Below are positions 18,056-26,404 of a stretch of 64,000 bases of DNA, one piece after another. The notes under the pieces are model-generated. The model saw nothing but the letters and a program-made list of their open reading frames with translations. It searched no databases and had not been told where the DNA came from. Numbering within the stretch: position 1 is the stretch's first letter; each line of letters starts with the position of its first letter. The position numbers and the translations under genes are program-made. The stretch covers positions 3,596,001 through 3,660,000 of the forward strand of contig NZ_CP113097.1 of the NCBI RefSeq assembly GCF_026625125.1, written 5' to 3'. The stretch comes from Pseudomonas putida (lineage in GTDB: Bacteria > Pseudomonadota > Gammaproteobacteria > Pseudomonadales > Pseudomonadaceae).

Positions 18056-19300
18056 TCAGCCTTGCTTCACTGGCGCGGATGCCGCTGGGCGGGCGCGGTG
18101 AGCAGCCTTGCCGGCCCGATCGCTTGCCACCCACAGCAGCAGTGAGAAGCCCACCGCCAGCACTGCAATCAGCGCGCCCACCCAGCCCAGCGCAGCCAGC
18201 CCCAGTTGCTCGATGGTGAAGCCGCCAATCACAGCGCCCAACCCGATGCCCGCGTTCGCCGCCGAGACATTCAATGTGCCGGCCAGGGCCTGCGCTTTGG
18301 CACCTGCGATCATCACGCGTACCTGGCAAACAGGGAACAACGCGGTATACGCAATACCCCACGCGGCCAAGGCCACCACCAGTAACCACCGCGTATCGAC
18401 CGCAGGCGGCGCGCCTGCCATGCCGGCGCCCAGCACCGTCAGCAGCACGATGGTCGCGCCAAGCGGGCTGCGGTCGACCAGCCGCCCGCCGATGGCGTTG
18501 CCGATCATGCCCACCGCACCGAAGCCCATCAGCCACCAGCCGACCTGCGCGCTGGGCACGTGGGCAAGGCGCTCGAGGATGTCGGCCAGGTAGGTGTAGG
18601 CGCTGAACATCGCAGTGAACACCACCACAGAGAGCGCGACATGGAAGATGAATTTCGGGTCCCGCAGGATAATCGTCTGGCGTTCGCCGCCCGCCCTTTT
18701 GGGCGCCTCCGGCAGCTGTGGCAGGCACACCCACATCAGCAGCGCGATGACCAGGCAAAGGCCCGAGATCAGCCAGAAGGTGCCCCGCCAGCCGAGGGCA
18801 TCGGCTGCCAGTGTGCCCAGCGGAATGCCGAACACGAACGCCGCCGTGATGCCCAGATAGACCCGGGCGACGGCCTTGCCTTCATTGCCTTTACCCGCCA
18901 GCTGGCCTGCCGATTCACTGGCGGTGCCCCAGAACACCGGAAGCGTGGCAGCAGCCAGGATGCGCGACAAGGCCATGGTCCAGAAATCCGTAGCGACCGC
19001 CGACAGCGCATTGGATGCGGCGAAGATGATCAGCACCCCGAGAAACACCTTTTTGCGGTCCCAGTGGGATATGGCAGCGGTGAGAAACGGCCCGACGAGC
19101 ATCACGGTAAAGGCGAAAACGGTGACCAACTGGCCCGCTTTCGGCACAGAAATACCCAGATCACGGGCGAGCCCGGGCAAGATGCCGAGGATGATGAATT
19201 CGGTGGTCAGCACAGCGAACGCCGCCATCGTAAGGATCAGAATGCTGGTGCCTGCACGGGCATCTGCTGCCCCCGACAGGGACGCAGGGTTGGCATGCAT
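18056..19300 (-). CDS. MFS transporter of the arabinose-efflux/drug:H+ type
   Basis: The 414-residue protein has about twelve membrane segments with the DHA1/AraJ-like pattern (ILTMAAFAVLTTEFIILGILPGLARDLG at the start, and AAISHWDRKKVF after helix 2). Such proteins export sugars, purines or drugs by proton antiport. It is divergent from the LysR gene at 19416, so that regulator is its probable controller. The substrate is not evident. Confidence 0.82.
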   Translation of the reverse strand: MHANPASLSGAADARAGTSILILTMAAFAVLTTEFIILGILPGLARDLGISVPKAGQLVTVFAFTVMLVGPFLTAAISHWDRKKVFLGVLIIFAASNALSAVATDFWTMALSRILAAATLPVFWGTASESAGQLAGKGNEGKAVARVYLGITAAFVFGIPLGTLAADALGWRGTFWLISGLCLVIALLMWVCLPQLPEAPKRAGGERQTIILRDPKFIFHVALSVVVFTAMFSAYTYLADILERLAHVPSAQVGWWLMGFGAVGMIGNAIGGRLVDRSPLGATIVLLTVLGAGMAGAPPAVDTRWLLVVALAAWGIAYTALFPVCQVRVMIAGAKAQALAGTLNVSAANAGIGLGAVIGGFTIEQLGLAALGWVGALIAVLAVGFSLLLWVASDRAGKAAHRARPAASAPVKQG

Positions 19301-19415
19301 GAGCGACTACTCCAGAACAGGGAATTGGAGCAGGAGGGTATCCTGGAATAAAATTATCGTCTTTGGTATTTAAGAAAGGCCATTTGAGAAATTCATTCAA
19401 CAATTGGAGGCGTCT

Positions 19416-20345
19416 TTGCTCAATGAACAACGCTTGAAGGGCATTGCGGTCTTCATTTGCGTGGCAGAGGCCGGAAGCTTCACTGCTGCGGCCGAACGCA
19501 TGAGCCTGACCACCTCCGCCGTCAGTAAAAGCGTGACCCGGCTGGAGCAACGCCTGAACATGAAGCTCTTCGCACGCACCACACGGCGCTTGGCGCTGAC
19601 CGATGCGGGAGCCGATTACTACCAGACCTGCAAGCAGATCCTGGCCAGCCTTGAAGAGGCCGAAATGCAGATGCACAGTGCCCAGGTCGAGCCCTGTGGC
19701 CGGGTGCGCATCGACTTGCCTGCTTCTTACGGCAAACTGCGGGTACTGCCCTTGCTCATCGAGCTGATTGCCGAGCATGAGCTGCTGATGCCACATATCA
19801 CGCTCACGGACCGCTTCCTCGACCCCATCGAGCATGACATCGACATCCTGGTGCGCATTGGCGGGCCGCACATCTGGCCCCAAGGTGTAGAGCGGCGGCT
19901 GATTGGCGTGCAGCAGCACATCTTTTGCGCCGCACCGGGTTATCTGCAACGCCGGGGCGTGCCTGAAACGGAACGGGACCTCCATGAGCACGGCTGCGTG
20001 CTTTATGGCAGGACCGACGGCGGTGTATATCCGCTGCACTTCCCAGGTGCCCATGCCAGTGACAGCGAGCAGCGCGTGGTCTCGGGCCGTATTGCCATCG
20101 GCAACGCAGAAGGCCAGCTTGCCATGGTGCTGGCCGGGCTGGGAGTGGGCCAGTTGCCCTCCTGGCTGGTGCAGGAGCATCTTGATGCGGGCTCGCTGGT
20201 CCAGATCCTGCCGCAGCTGAGCACCACCGGCCTGCCTATCAACGTCGCATGGCTGAAAAGCCGGCAGTCGCTTCCCAAAGTAGCCGCATTGGTCGATGCC
20301 ATCTGCACCAGGCTGAGCGAGCAAGCAACAGCCAACGCCGGCTAG
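19416..20345 (+). CDS. LysR-family regulator (PtxR/YafC-like group), TTG start
   Basis: The 309-residue protein has a LysR helix-turn-helix (LKGIAVFICVAEAGSFTAAAERM, TTSAVSKSVTRLEQRL) and an effector domain of the AaeR/YafC type. No ATG lies near the start; TTG 19416 is preceded by GGAGG with a 5-nt spacer, better placed than TTG 19404, which overlaps the Shine-Dalgarno sequence. It is divergent from the MFS exporter. Its stop overlaps that of the LitR-like gene by 4 nt in convergent orientation. Confidence 0.82.
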   Translation: MLNEQRLKGIAVFICVAEAGSFTAAAERMSLTTSAVSKSVTRLEQRLNMKLFARTTRRLALTDAGADYYQTCKQILASLEEAEMQMHSAQVEPCGRVRIDLPASYGKLRVLPLLIELIAEHELLMPHITLTDRFLDPIEHDIDILVRIGGPHIWPQGVERRLIGVQQHIFCAAPGYLQRRGVPETERDLHEHGCVLYGRTDGGVYPLHFPGAHASDSEQRVVSGRIAIGNAEGQLAMVLAGLGVGQLPSWLVQEHLDAGSLVQILPQLSTTGLPINVAWLKSRQSLPKVAALVDAICTRLSEQATANAG

Positions 20346-21289
20346 CGGGATTGCTCAGCGCTTTGCTTTCCTGGTGCAGGCTGGGTGGTCGAGAGCTCCA
20401 ACGCCCCCCTGAGCAAGGCATTGAGCATCGCGCCGGCATCACCACCCTGCCCCTCCAGCAGGCGCAGTGGAATACCCTTGAGCGCAGTCGCCGATTCGGC
20501 CAGGCCATCACCGAGCAGCGCCAATGGGCAGGCAATATCCATCTGCAAGGCGCGCAGACGATCTGCCAGGCCACGGCTCACAGGGGGCTGCACCAGCAGC
20601 ACCAGCGCGGCAGGCGCAATGGCTGCACACAACAGGGGCAACTCCTCCAGCGGTTGTTCGCTGCTGAGCACCTCAATCCGCTGCTGCTCGCCGCTCATCA
20701 GCAAGCCGTGGCACAGCAGTTCAAACTCAGCGCTGCCACCGGTGCCGGCCAACAGCACGCGAGGGGCGGCGGCCTGGTTCAACTGCAGGCGTAGCAGCAA
20801 ACGGGCGCGCAGAAAGGCATCGAGAAACAGCCACTGGCTCCGCTGGCCGTATGAGCTGCCTGACTGTAATGTGCGCCACACAGGCATCAGTATGTCGAGC
20901 AGCACCGTGGATTTGGGCAACAGTGTGAACAGCTGGCCATGAATGGCTTCTAGCGCCTGGCCATCGAACGCCAGGGTTGCGCGGAGCACGGCAGCGCGCC
21001 ACGTGGCATAGCCATCGGCAGCCGGTTCAACCGTTTGCTCATAGGCGTCTCGCCGCCTGGCCAGCATTTCGCTGACTTTGCTGATCGGCAGCCCGCTGGC
21101 GGTCCAGCGCAGTATGTCGCGGATGTGCTGCACATCCTGTGCGGTGTACAGCCGGTGACCACCCTCGGTACGCTGCGGCTGGATCAGGCCATGACGGCGC
21201 TCCCAGGCACGCAAGGTCACCGGGTTGACCCCGGTCAGGCTGACAACGTCACGCATTGGCAACAGGTCGGTGAAGGTCGCTTCGTTCAT
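20342..21289 (-). CDS. MerR-type regulator of the class II LitR/CarH group
   Basis: The 315-residue protein has an N-terminal MerR helix-turn-helix (VVSLTGVNPVTLRAWERRHGL, GGHRLYTAQDV). A long C-terminal region resembles the helical and cobalamin-binding-like parts of LitR/CarH, but I see no DxHxxG cobalamin motif, as in class II LitR. In Pseudomonas putida, class II LitR proteins (PplR) repress light-inducible genes and act with short LOV proteins. A short LOV gene is divergent here at 96 bp, and operators matching the published PplR consensus sit at neighbouring operon heads. I infer a light-relieved repressor. Confidence 0.85.
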   Translation of the reverse strand: MNEATFTDLLPMRDVVSLTGVNPVTLRAWERRHGLIQPQRTEGGHRLYTAQDVQHIRDILRWTASGLPISKVSEMLARRRDAYEQTVEPAADGYATWRAAVLRATLAFDGQALEAIHGQLFTLLPKSTVLLDILMPVWRTLQSGSSYGQRSQWLFLDAFLRARLLLRLQLNQAAAPRVLLAGTGGSAEFELLCHGLLMSGEQQRIEVLSSEQPLEELPLLCAAIAPAALVLLVQPPVSRGLADRLRALQMDIACPLALLGDGLAESATALKGIPLRLLEGQGGDAGAMLNALLRGALELSTTQPAPGKQSAEQSR

Positions 21290-21385
21290 TGCGGCGGATC
21301 ATCAGGGCGGTTACACATACTAAACCTATAGCTGCATGCAGGCTAAGCTGCGCATAAGCATACGCAACCACTTCAAGGAGGCCCC

Positions 21386-21832
21386 ATGATCGACGCAAAA
21401 CTCCTGCAATTGATGGTCGAGGCGTCCAACGACGGCATCGTCATTGCCGAGCAGGAAGGAAACGACAGCATCCTCATCTACGTCAACCCCGCCTTCGAGC
21501 GCCTGACCGGCTACGCTGCCGATGACATTCTCTACCAGGATTGCCGCTTCCTGCAGGGGCAGGACCATGATCAGGAGGCGCTGGACGCCATTCGCCAGGC
21601 CATCCGGGACGGGCGCCCGTGCTGCCAGGTGCTGCGCAATTACCGCAAGGATGGCAGCCTGTTCTGGAATGAACTGTCGATTTCGCCAATACGCAACGAG
21701 GCCGATCAATTGACGTATTACATTGGCATACAGCGTGATGTCACGGCCCAGGTGTTTGCCGAGGAAAGGGTACGAGAGCTGGAAGCAGAGGTGGCCCAAT
21801 TGCGCCGGCAACTGGATGAAAGGGACAGCTGA
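21386..21832 (+). CDS. Short LOV-domain photoreceptor (PpSB-LOV type)
   Basis: The 148-residue protein is a single LOV/PAS core with short flanking helices and no output domain. The flavin-adduct cysteine is Cys53 within the motif DCRFLQG, and NPAFERLTGY, NYRKDGSLFWNEL and YYIGIQRDVT complete the FMN pocket. The C-terminal helix (about 120-148) is charged and coiled, typical of dimeric Pseudomonas SB-LOV proteins. AAGGAGG precedes the ATG by six bases. It is divergent from the LitR-type gene, with which blue-light signalling is probably shared through protein contact. A rho-independent terminator is not obvious before the downstream operator region. Confidence 0.93.
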   Translation: MIDAKLLQLMVEASNDGIVIAEQEGNDSILIYVNPAFERLTGYAADDILYQDCRFLQGQDHDQEALDAIRQAIRDGRPCCQVLRNYRKDGSLFWNELSISPIRNEADQLTYYIGIQRDVTAQVFAEERVRELEAEVAQLRRQLDERDS

Positions 21833-21848
21833 CACGCCCATGCAAAAC

Positions 21849-21872
21849 TGTACAAAAATATGACCCTGTATA
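21849..21872. promoter_or_regulatory. LitR/PplR operator 1, TGTACA-N12-TGTATA
   Basis: The site fits T(G/A)TACA-N12-TGTA(C/T)A, the motif I recall as the class II LitR (PplR) binding consensus of Pseudomonas putida. It lies 61-84 bp before the first gene of the lipid-modification operon, where a promoter would be expected. Confidence 0.75.
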
Positions 21873-21899
21873 GCTTTATGCGGCGGGATCGACTATACC

Positions 21900-21923
21900 T
21901 GTACAAGAAACCATTTTTGTACA
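21900..21923. promoter_or_regulatory. LitR/PplR operator 2, TGTACA-N12-TGTACA
   Basis: A perfect palindromic half-site pair with 12-nt spacing ends 9 bp before ATG 21933. It is 51 bp downstream of operator 1 on the same helical face within about one base of five turns, suggesting that two repressor units may cooperate. Confidence 0.8.
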
Positions 21924-21932
21924 GGGCCGCGC

Positions 21933-22355
21933 ATGTCAAGCTACCTGCAAACCTTCGCCGAACGCTTTGCCAGCCTCGATGCGAACAACCTCGACCGCTT
22001 GGGTGACTTGTACAGCGAAGATGTCACCTTCCGCGACCCCTTGCACAAGATCGACGGGCTGAGCGACCTGCGCGCGTACTTTGCAGAGCTCTACGCCAAT
22101 ACCCAGGAGGTGCACTACACCTTCGAGGGTACCGACGAAGTCCAACCCGGCCACGGCTACATTCGCTGGACGCTGAACTTCCGCCACCCACGCCTGGCCA
22201 ACGGGCGCCTGATCAGTTTGCAGGGTTGCAGCCACCTGCGCTGGCATGAACGCGTGCACTTCCATCAAGACTACTTCGACGCCGGCGCACTGCTTTATGA
22301 GCATGTACCGGTGATGGGCAGCGCTGTGCGTTGGCTCAAGGGGCGGCTGGCATGA
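21933..22355 (+). CDS. SnoaL-like/NTF2-fold protein, first gene of the light operon
   Basis: The 140-residue protein shows the NTF2-like/SnoaL pattern: an N-terminal helix, LYSEDVTFRDPLHKIDG, LRAYFAELYANTQEVHYTFE, and a C-terminal strand with HFHQDYFDAGALLYEHVP. Proteins of this group precede SDR and amine-oxidase genes in LitR- or ChrR-controlled clusters. No catalytic function has been assigned. It starts 9 bp after operator 2 and its stop overlaps the SDR start (ATGA), which shows translational coupling. Confidence 0.85.
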   Translation: MSSYLQTFAERFASLDANNLDRLGDLYSEDVTFRDPLHKIDGLSDLRAYFAELYANTQEVHYTFEGTDEVQPGHGYIRWTLNFRHPRLANGRLISLQGCSHLRWHERVHFHQDYFDAGALLYEHVPVMGSAVRWLKGRLA

Positions 22356-23104
22356 GCCGCTGTTGGCTGACGGGCGCCAGCAGCGGCATCGGCGCTGCGC
22401 TGGCGCAACAGCTGCTTGAGCAGGGGCATCAGGTGGCGCTGGGTGGCCGGCAAGCGGAAAAACTGGCGCCGCTGGCCGCCCAGTACCCCCAACAGACGCT
22501 GCAGGCCATCGGCGATATCAGTGACCCTCGACAGGTCGCTGATGTTGCCGCGCACATCGAGCGCAACTGGGGCGCGCTCGACCTGGTAATCCTCAATGCA
22601 GGCACCTGTGAATACCTGGAGCCAGGCCATTTCGACCCAGAGCTGGTCGAGCGCGTGGTGCGCACCAACCTGCTCGGCGTCAGTCACTGCCTGCAGGCTG
22701 CCCTGCCCTTGCTGCGCCGCGGTCGACGCCCGCACCTGGTGGTGATCGGCAGCTCGGTATCCTGGCTGGCGCTGCCCCGTGCCGGGGCCTATGGCGCCTC
22801 CAAAGCGGCCGTGCGCTACCTGATCGAGTCCCTGCGCATCGATCTGGTCAACGAGGGCATCGATGTCACGCTGGTCAGCCCTGGCTTTGTCGATACGCCA
22901 TTGACCCGCCGCAATGACTTCCCCATGCCCCAGATCTGGAGTGCAGAGCGCGCCGCCAGGCACATTGCCGAGCGCATACCCAAGCGCCCGCTGGAAATCA
23001 ACTTCCCCGGTGTCTTCACTGTGGTACTGCGCCTGCTGGGCGCAATGCCGGTGCGCTGGCGACTGAAGCTAGGCCAGCGCCTGGCACGTAAGCAACAGGA
23101 CTGA
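22352..23104 (+). CDS. Short-chain dehydrogenase/reductase
   Basis: The 250-residue SDR has the cofactor motif TGASSGIGAALA at residues 7-18, the NAG motif (VILNAGT) and the catalytic Ser and YxxxK (GSSVSWLALPRAGAYGASKAAV). It likely reduces or oxidises a lipid-related carbonyl or hydroxyl with NAD(P)H. ATG 22352 overlaps the upstream stop by four bases. In homologous light- or singlet-oxygen-induced clusters it accompanies CFA synthase-like and DUF1365 proteins. Confidence 0.9.
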   Translation: MSRCWLTGASSGIGAALAQQLLEQGHQVALGGRQAEKLAPLAAQYPQQTLQAIGDISDPRQVADVAAHIERNWGALDLVILNAGTCEYLEPGHFDPELVERVVRTNLLGVSHCLQAALPLLRRGRRPHLVVIGSSVSWLALPRAGAYGASKAAVRYLIESLRIDLVNEGIDVTLVSPGFVDTPLTRRNDFPMPQIWSAERAARHIAERIPKRPLEINFPGVFTVVLRLLGAMPVRWRLKLGQRLARKQQD

Positions 23105-23111
23105 AATAAAC

Positions 23112-24359
23112 ATGCGCATCGCAATCATCGGCAGCGGCATTGCCGGCCTCACCTGTGCCTATCTGCTGTCTCGGCGGCATGAAGTCACCGTATTCGAGGC
23201 CGCCGACTGGATCGGTGGCCACACCCATACCGTCGATGTCCAATGGGGTGGCCGGCAATACGCTGTGGACACCGGTTTTATCGTGTTCAACGACTGGACC
23301 TACCCGCACTTCATCCGCCTGCTCGACCAGCTCAAGGTTGCCTCCCGGCCCACTGAAATGAGCTTTTCGGTGCATGACCCGCGCAGCGGCTTCGAATACA
23401 ACGGCCATGACCTGAACACGCTGTTCGCCCAGCGCAGCAACCTGCTATCGCCAGGCTTCTGGGGCATGCTGCGCGATATCCTGCGCTTCAACCGCAAGGC
23501 CATTGCCGACCTGGACAGCCAACGTATCGACGAGGCCACCACCCTGGGCGGCTACCTGCAGACGCAAGGCTATGGCCAGCGTTTTATCGACCACTACATC
23601 GTGCCAATGGGCTCGGCGATCTGGTCGATGTCACGCGCTGACATGCTCAGTTTTCCGCTGCAGTTCTTCGTGCGTTTTTGCCGTAACCACGGCCTTCTCT
23701 CGGTGAGCAACCGCCCGCAGTGGCGGGTGATCGAAGGCGGCTCGCGCAGCTACCTGGCGCCGTTGTGCAAACCCTTTGCCGAGCGCATCCGCCTCAACTG
23801 CCCTGTTGACCGGGTCAGCCGTGACGCAGGTGGCGTGACCGTGTTCAGCGCGGCCGGTAGCGAACGTTTCGACAGCGTGGTGTTCGCCTGCCACAGCGAT
23901 CAGGCGTTGGCCTTGCTGGAGGCGCCGAGTGCCGATGAGCGTGCAGTGCTCGGCGCCATCACCTATGCCAGCAACGATGTGGTGCTGCATACCGACACCC
24001 GGCTGCTGCCCACCCGACGCAAAGCCTGGGCCAGCTGGAACTACCGCCTTGGCGGGCCGCAACAGGCACCGGCTGCGCTGACCTACGCGATGAACATCCT
24101 GCAAGGTATCGAAGCGCCGGTGACCTTCTGCGTGAGCCTGAACCAGACCGCGCTGGTGGACCCGACGCAGATCCTCGCTCGCTTCAACTACGCGCATCCG
24201 CAGTACAGCCTTGTCGCCCTCGCCGCCCAGGCCCGGCAGGCTGAACTGCAGGGCCGCCAGCACAGCTACTTCTGCGGCGCCTACTGGGCCAACGGCTTCC
24301 ACGAGGACGGTGTGGTCAGCGCCTTGAAAGTGGCCGAGTGTTTTGGGGAAGCGTTGTGA
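23112..24359 (+). CDS. FAD-dependent amine-oxidase-like protein
   Basis: The 415-residue flavoprotein begins with the Rossmann motif IAIIGSGIAGLTCAYLLS and IGGHTHTVDV, typical of the NAD(P)-binding/amine oxidase group found beside CFA synthases. The C-terminus has SYFCGAYWANGFHEDGV, the second FAD-binding signature. Its relatives are thought to desaturate or oxidise modified fatty acyl chains in phospholipids; the reaction here is inferred. It is 7 nt after the SDR and overlaps the DUF1365 gene by 4 nt (GTGA). Confidence 0.88.
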   Translation: MRIAIIGSGIAGLTCAYLLSRRHEVTVFEAADWIGGHTHTVDVQWGGRQYAVDTGFIVFNDWTYPHFIRLLDQLKVASRPTEMSFSVHDPRSGFEYNGHDLNTLFAQRSNLLSPGFWGMLRDILRFNRKAIADLDSQRIDEATTLGGYLQTQGYGQRFIDHYIVPMGSAIWSMSRADMLSFPLQFFVRFCRNHGLLSVSNRPQWRVIEGGSRSYLAPLCKPFAERIRLNCPVDRVSRDAGGVTVFSAAGSERFDSVVFACHSDQALALLEAPSADERAVLGAITYASNDVVLHTDTRLLPTRRKAWASWNYRLGGPQQAPAALTYAMNILQGIEAPVTFCVSLNQTALVDPTQILARFNYAHPQYSLVALAAQARQAELQGRQHSYFCGAYWANGFHEDGVVSALKVAECFGEAL

Positions 24360-25168
24360 TCAGCAGCCTGTGCCACGGTTGGGTCAGCCATCGGCGCCTG
24401 ACCCCGCGCCAGCATGCCTTTCGCTATCGTATCGGCATGCTCTACCTGAACCTGGATGAGCAAACCCACCTGCTCAGCCTCAGCCGCTGGCTGGGGCGGT
24501 CGCGACTGGCGCCGCTGAGCTGGCGCGAAAGCGATTACCTGCCAGCGCTGACCGGCAATGGCACGCCACTGGCCCAGGCCGCTCGGCAATTGGTTGGCCA
24601 GGCGACCGGGCAAACGCCGGAAGGCGCCGTACACCTGTTGACCCAGCCGCGCTGCTGGGGCCTTTCGTTCAACCCGGTGAGTGTCTACTTCTGCCACGAC
24701 CAGGCGGGCCAGTTGCAAGCCATCCTGCTGGAGGTGCGCAACACGCCATGGCGCGAGCGCTTTCACTACGTATTGCCGGTGCAGGACGGCCTGTCTACCG
24801 GGTTTTCCGTGGCCAAGGCGTTTCATGTGTCGCCGTTCATGCCCCTGGACATGGAGTACCGCCTGCGTTTCTTGCTCGATGCGCGGCGCGTGCACGTGCA
24901 CATGGAGAACTGGCGCGAAGGGCAAAAGGTGTTCGATGCCGACCTGGCGCTGCAGCGCGGGCCGCTGGATCGCACTGCCCTGCACCGCCACATCCTGAGT
25001 TTCCCCTGGATGAGCCTGCGCACCGTAGCGGCCATCTATTGGCAGGCCTTGCAGCTACTGCTCAAGCGCACGCCCGTCCACGACCATAGCGCCAGCCTGG
25101 GCAACCTGAGCCTGGGCCAAGCCGCCTCCAAGGAGTTAGATGATGACCGAGCCCACCCTGAGCGTTAG
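24356..25168 (+). CDS. DUF1365 family protein
   Basis: The 270-residue protein matches DUF1365 (SSLCHGWVSHRRLTP at the start, LLTQPRCWGLSFNPVSVYFC near residue 100, KAFHVSPFMPLDMEYRLRF near 160). DUF1365 genes almost always lie between an amine-oxidase-like gene and a CFA synthase-like gene and are needed for some lipid modification. GTG 24356 is the likely start because it overlaps the preceding stop as GTGA and follows GGGGAAG. Its end overlaps the CFA-like gene by 26 nt. Confidence 0.88.
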   Translation: MISSLCHGWVSHRRLTPRQHAFRYRIGMLYLNLDEQTHLLSLSRWLGRSRLAPLSWRESDYLPALTGNGTPLAQAARQLVGQATGQTPEGAVHLLTQPRCWGLSFNPVSVYFCHDQAGQLQAILLEVRNTPWRERFHYVLPVQDGLSTGFSVAKAFHVSPFMPLDMEYRLRFLLDARRVHVHMENWREGQKVFDADLALQRGPLDRTALHRHILSFPWMSLRTVAAIYWQALQLLLKRTPVHDHSASLGNLSLGQAASKELDDDRAHPER

Positions 25169-26402
25169 CAAGTCCACCGGCCTGACACCGCTGCTTGGCA
25201 ACCTGGCCAGGACCGCCGTACTGGCCCAGTTGCGCGGCTTGGCCCACGGCAGTTTGCGGGTCATCTGCAATGATCGTCAGTGGACCTTCGGTGAAGCCGG
25301 CAGCGCCCTGCAAGCCGAGGTCGAGATCGTTGACGAGGCCGCCTGGAGCCTGGTCGCCAGTAACGGCTCGATCGGCGCTGGGGAAGGCTATATCCATGGC
25401 TACTGGCGCACCCCTGACCTGGCCGCGGTCACCCGTTTGTTCGTCGCCAACCTTGAGGTGCTCGATGCCATGGAGGGCGGGCTGGCACGCCTGGCACGCC
25501 CGGCCCTGCACCTGCTGCACCGGCTCAACCGCAACAGCCGACGCGGTGCGCGGCGCAACATCCTGGCCCATTACGACCTGGGCAACGCCTTGTTCGAACG
25601 CCTGCTCGACCCAACCATGATGTACTCGGCGGCGCAGTTCGAGAGCGCCGAGCAAACCCTGGAGCAGGCGCAACTGAACAAGCTTGAACGCATCTGCCAG
25701 AAGCTCGAACTCAAACCCCACGAACACCTGCTGGAAATCGGTACCGGCTGGGGCAGCCTGGCCATCCATGCTGCCACCCGGTATGGCTGCCGCGTCACCA
25801 CCACGACGCTGTCCGAGGCGCAGTACGCCCACACCCAACAGCGGGTGCAAGCGCTGGGCCTCACGCAACAGATCACGGTACTGCGCGAGGACTACCGCGA
25901 CCTGAGCGGGCGCTTCGACAAGCTGGTTTCGATCGAGATGATTGAAGCCGTCGGCCACCGGTACCTGCCCACCTACTTCCGCCAGTGTGCCGCCCTGCTC
26001 AAAGAGGATGGCCTGATGCTGCTGCAGGCCATCACCATTCGCGACCAACGATATGCCCAGGCGCGGCGCTCGGTGGACTTCATTCAGCGCTACATATTCC
26101 CGGGCGGTGCGCTGCCATCCTTGACCGTGCTGCTGGACACCGCCAGCCGCAAGACCGGGTTGAATCTGGTGCATATGGAGGACTTTGGCCAGGACTATGC
26201 CCGCACCTTGCGCCACTGGCGCGATAACCTGCGCCAGGCGCGCACGGCACTCAAGGAACTGGGTTACGACGAAACCTTCCAGCGCCTGTGGGAGTTCTAC
26301 CTGTGTTACTGCCAGGGCGGTTTCGAGGAGCGTGCCATCGGCGTGGCGCAATTGTTGTGGGCCGCGCCGAAGGCCCGTCGGGCGCCTTTGTCAGGTGCCT
26401 GA
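25143..26402 (+). CDS. Cyclopropane-fatty-acyl-phospholipid synthase-like SAM methyltransferase
   Basis: The 419-residue protein has the class I SAM motif LLEIGTGWGSLAIHAA near residue 200, the CFA signature region RRNILAHYDLGNALFERLLDPTMMYSAA, and SIEMIEAVGHRYL. It should transfer a methyl or methylene group to the double bond of an acyl chain in membrane phospholipids. The operon resembles the ChrR/LitR type that makes protective lipids, and UfaM-type methyl transfer towards furan fatty acids is an alternative to cyclopropanation. ATG 25143 is seven bases after AGGAG; ATG 25140 is also possible. Confidence 0.88.
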   Translation: MTEPTLSVSKSTGLTPLLGNLARTAVLAQLRGLAHGSLRVICNDRQWTFGEAGSALQAEVEIVDEAAWSLVASNGSIGAGEGYIHGYWRTPDLAAVTRLFVANLEVLDAMEGGLARLARPALHLLHRLNRNSRRGARRNILAHYDLGNALFERLLDPTMMYSAAQFESAEQTLEQAQLNKLERICQKLELKPHEHLLEIGTGWGSLAIHAATRYGCRVTTTTLSEAQYAHTQQRVQALGLTQQITVLREDYRDLSGRFDKLVSIEMIEAVGHRYLPTYFRQCAALLKEDGLMLLQAITIRDQRYAQARRSVDFIQRYIFPGGALPSLTVLLDTASRKTGLNLVHMEDFGQDYARTLRHWRDNLRQARTALKELGYDETFQRLWEFYLCYCQGGFEERAIGVAQLLWAAPKARRAPLSGA

Positions 26403-26404
26403 AC

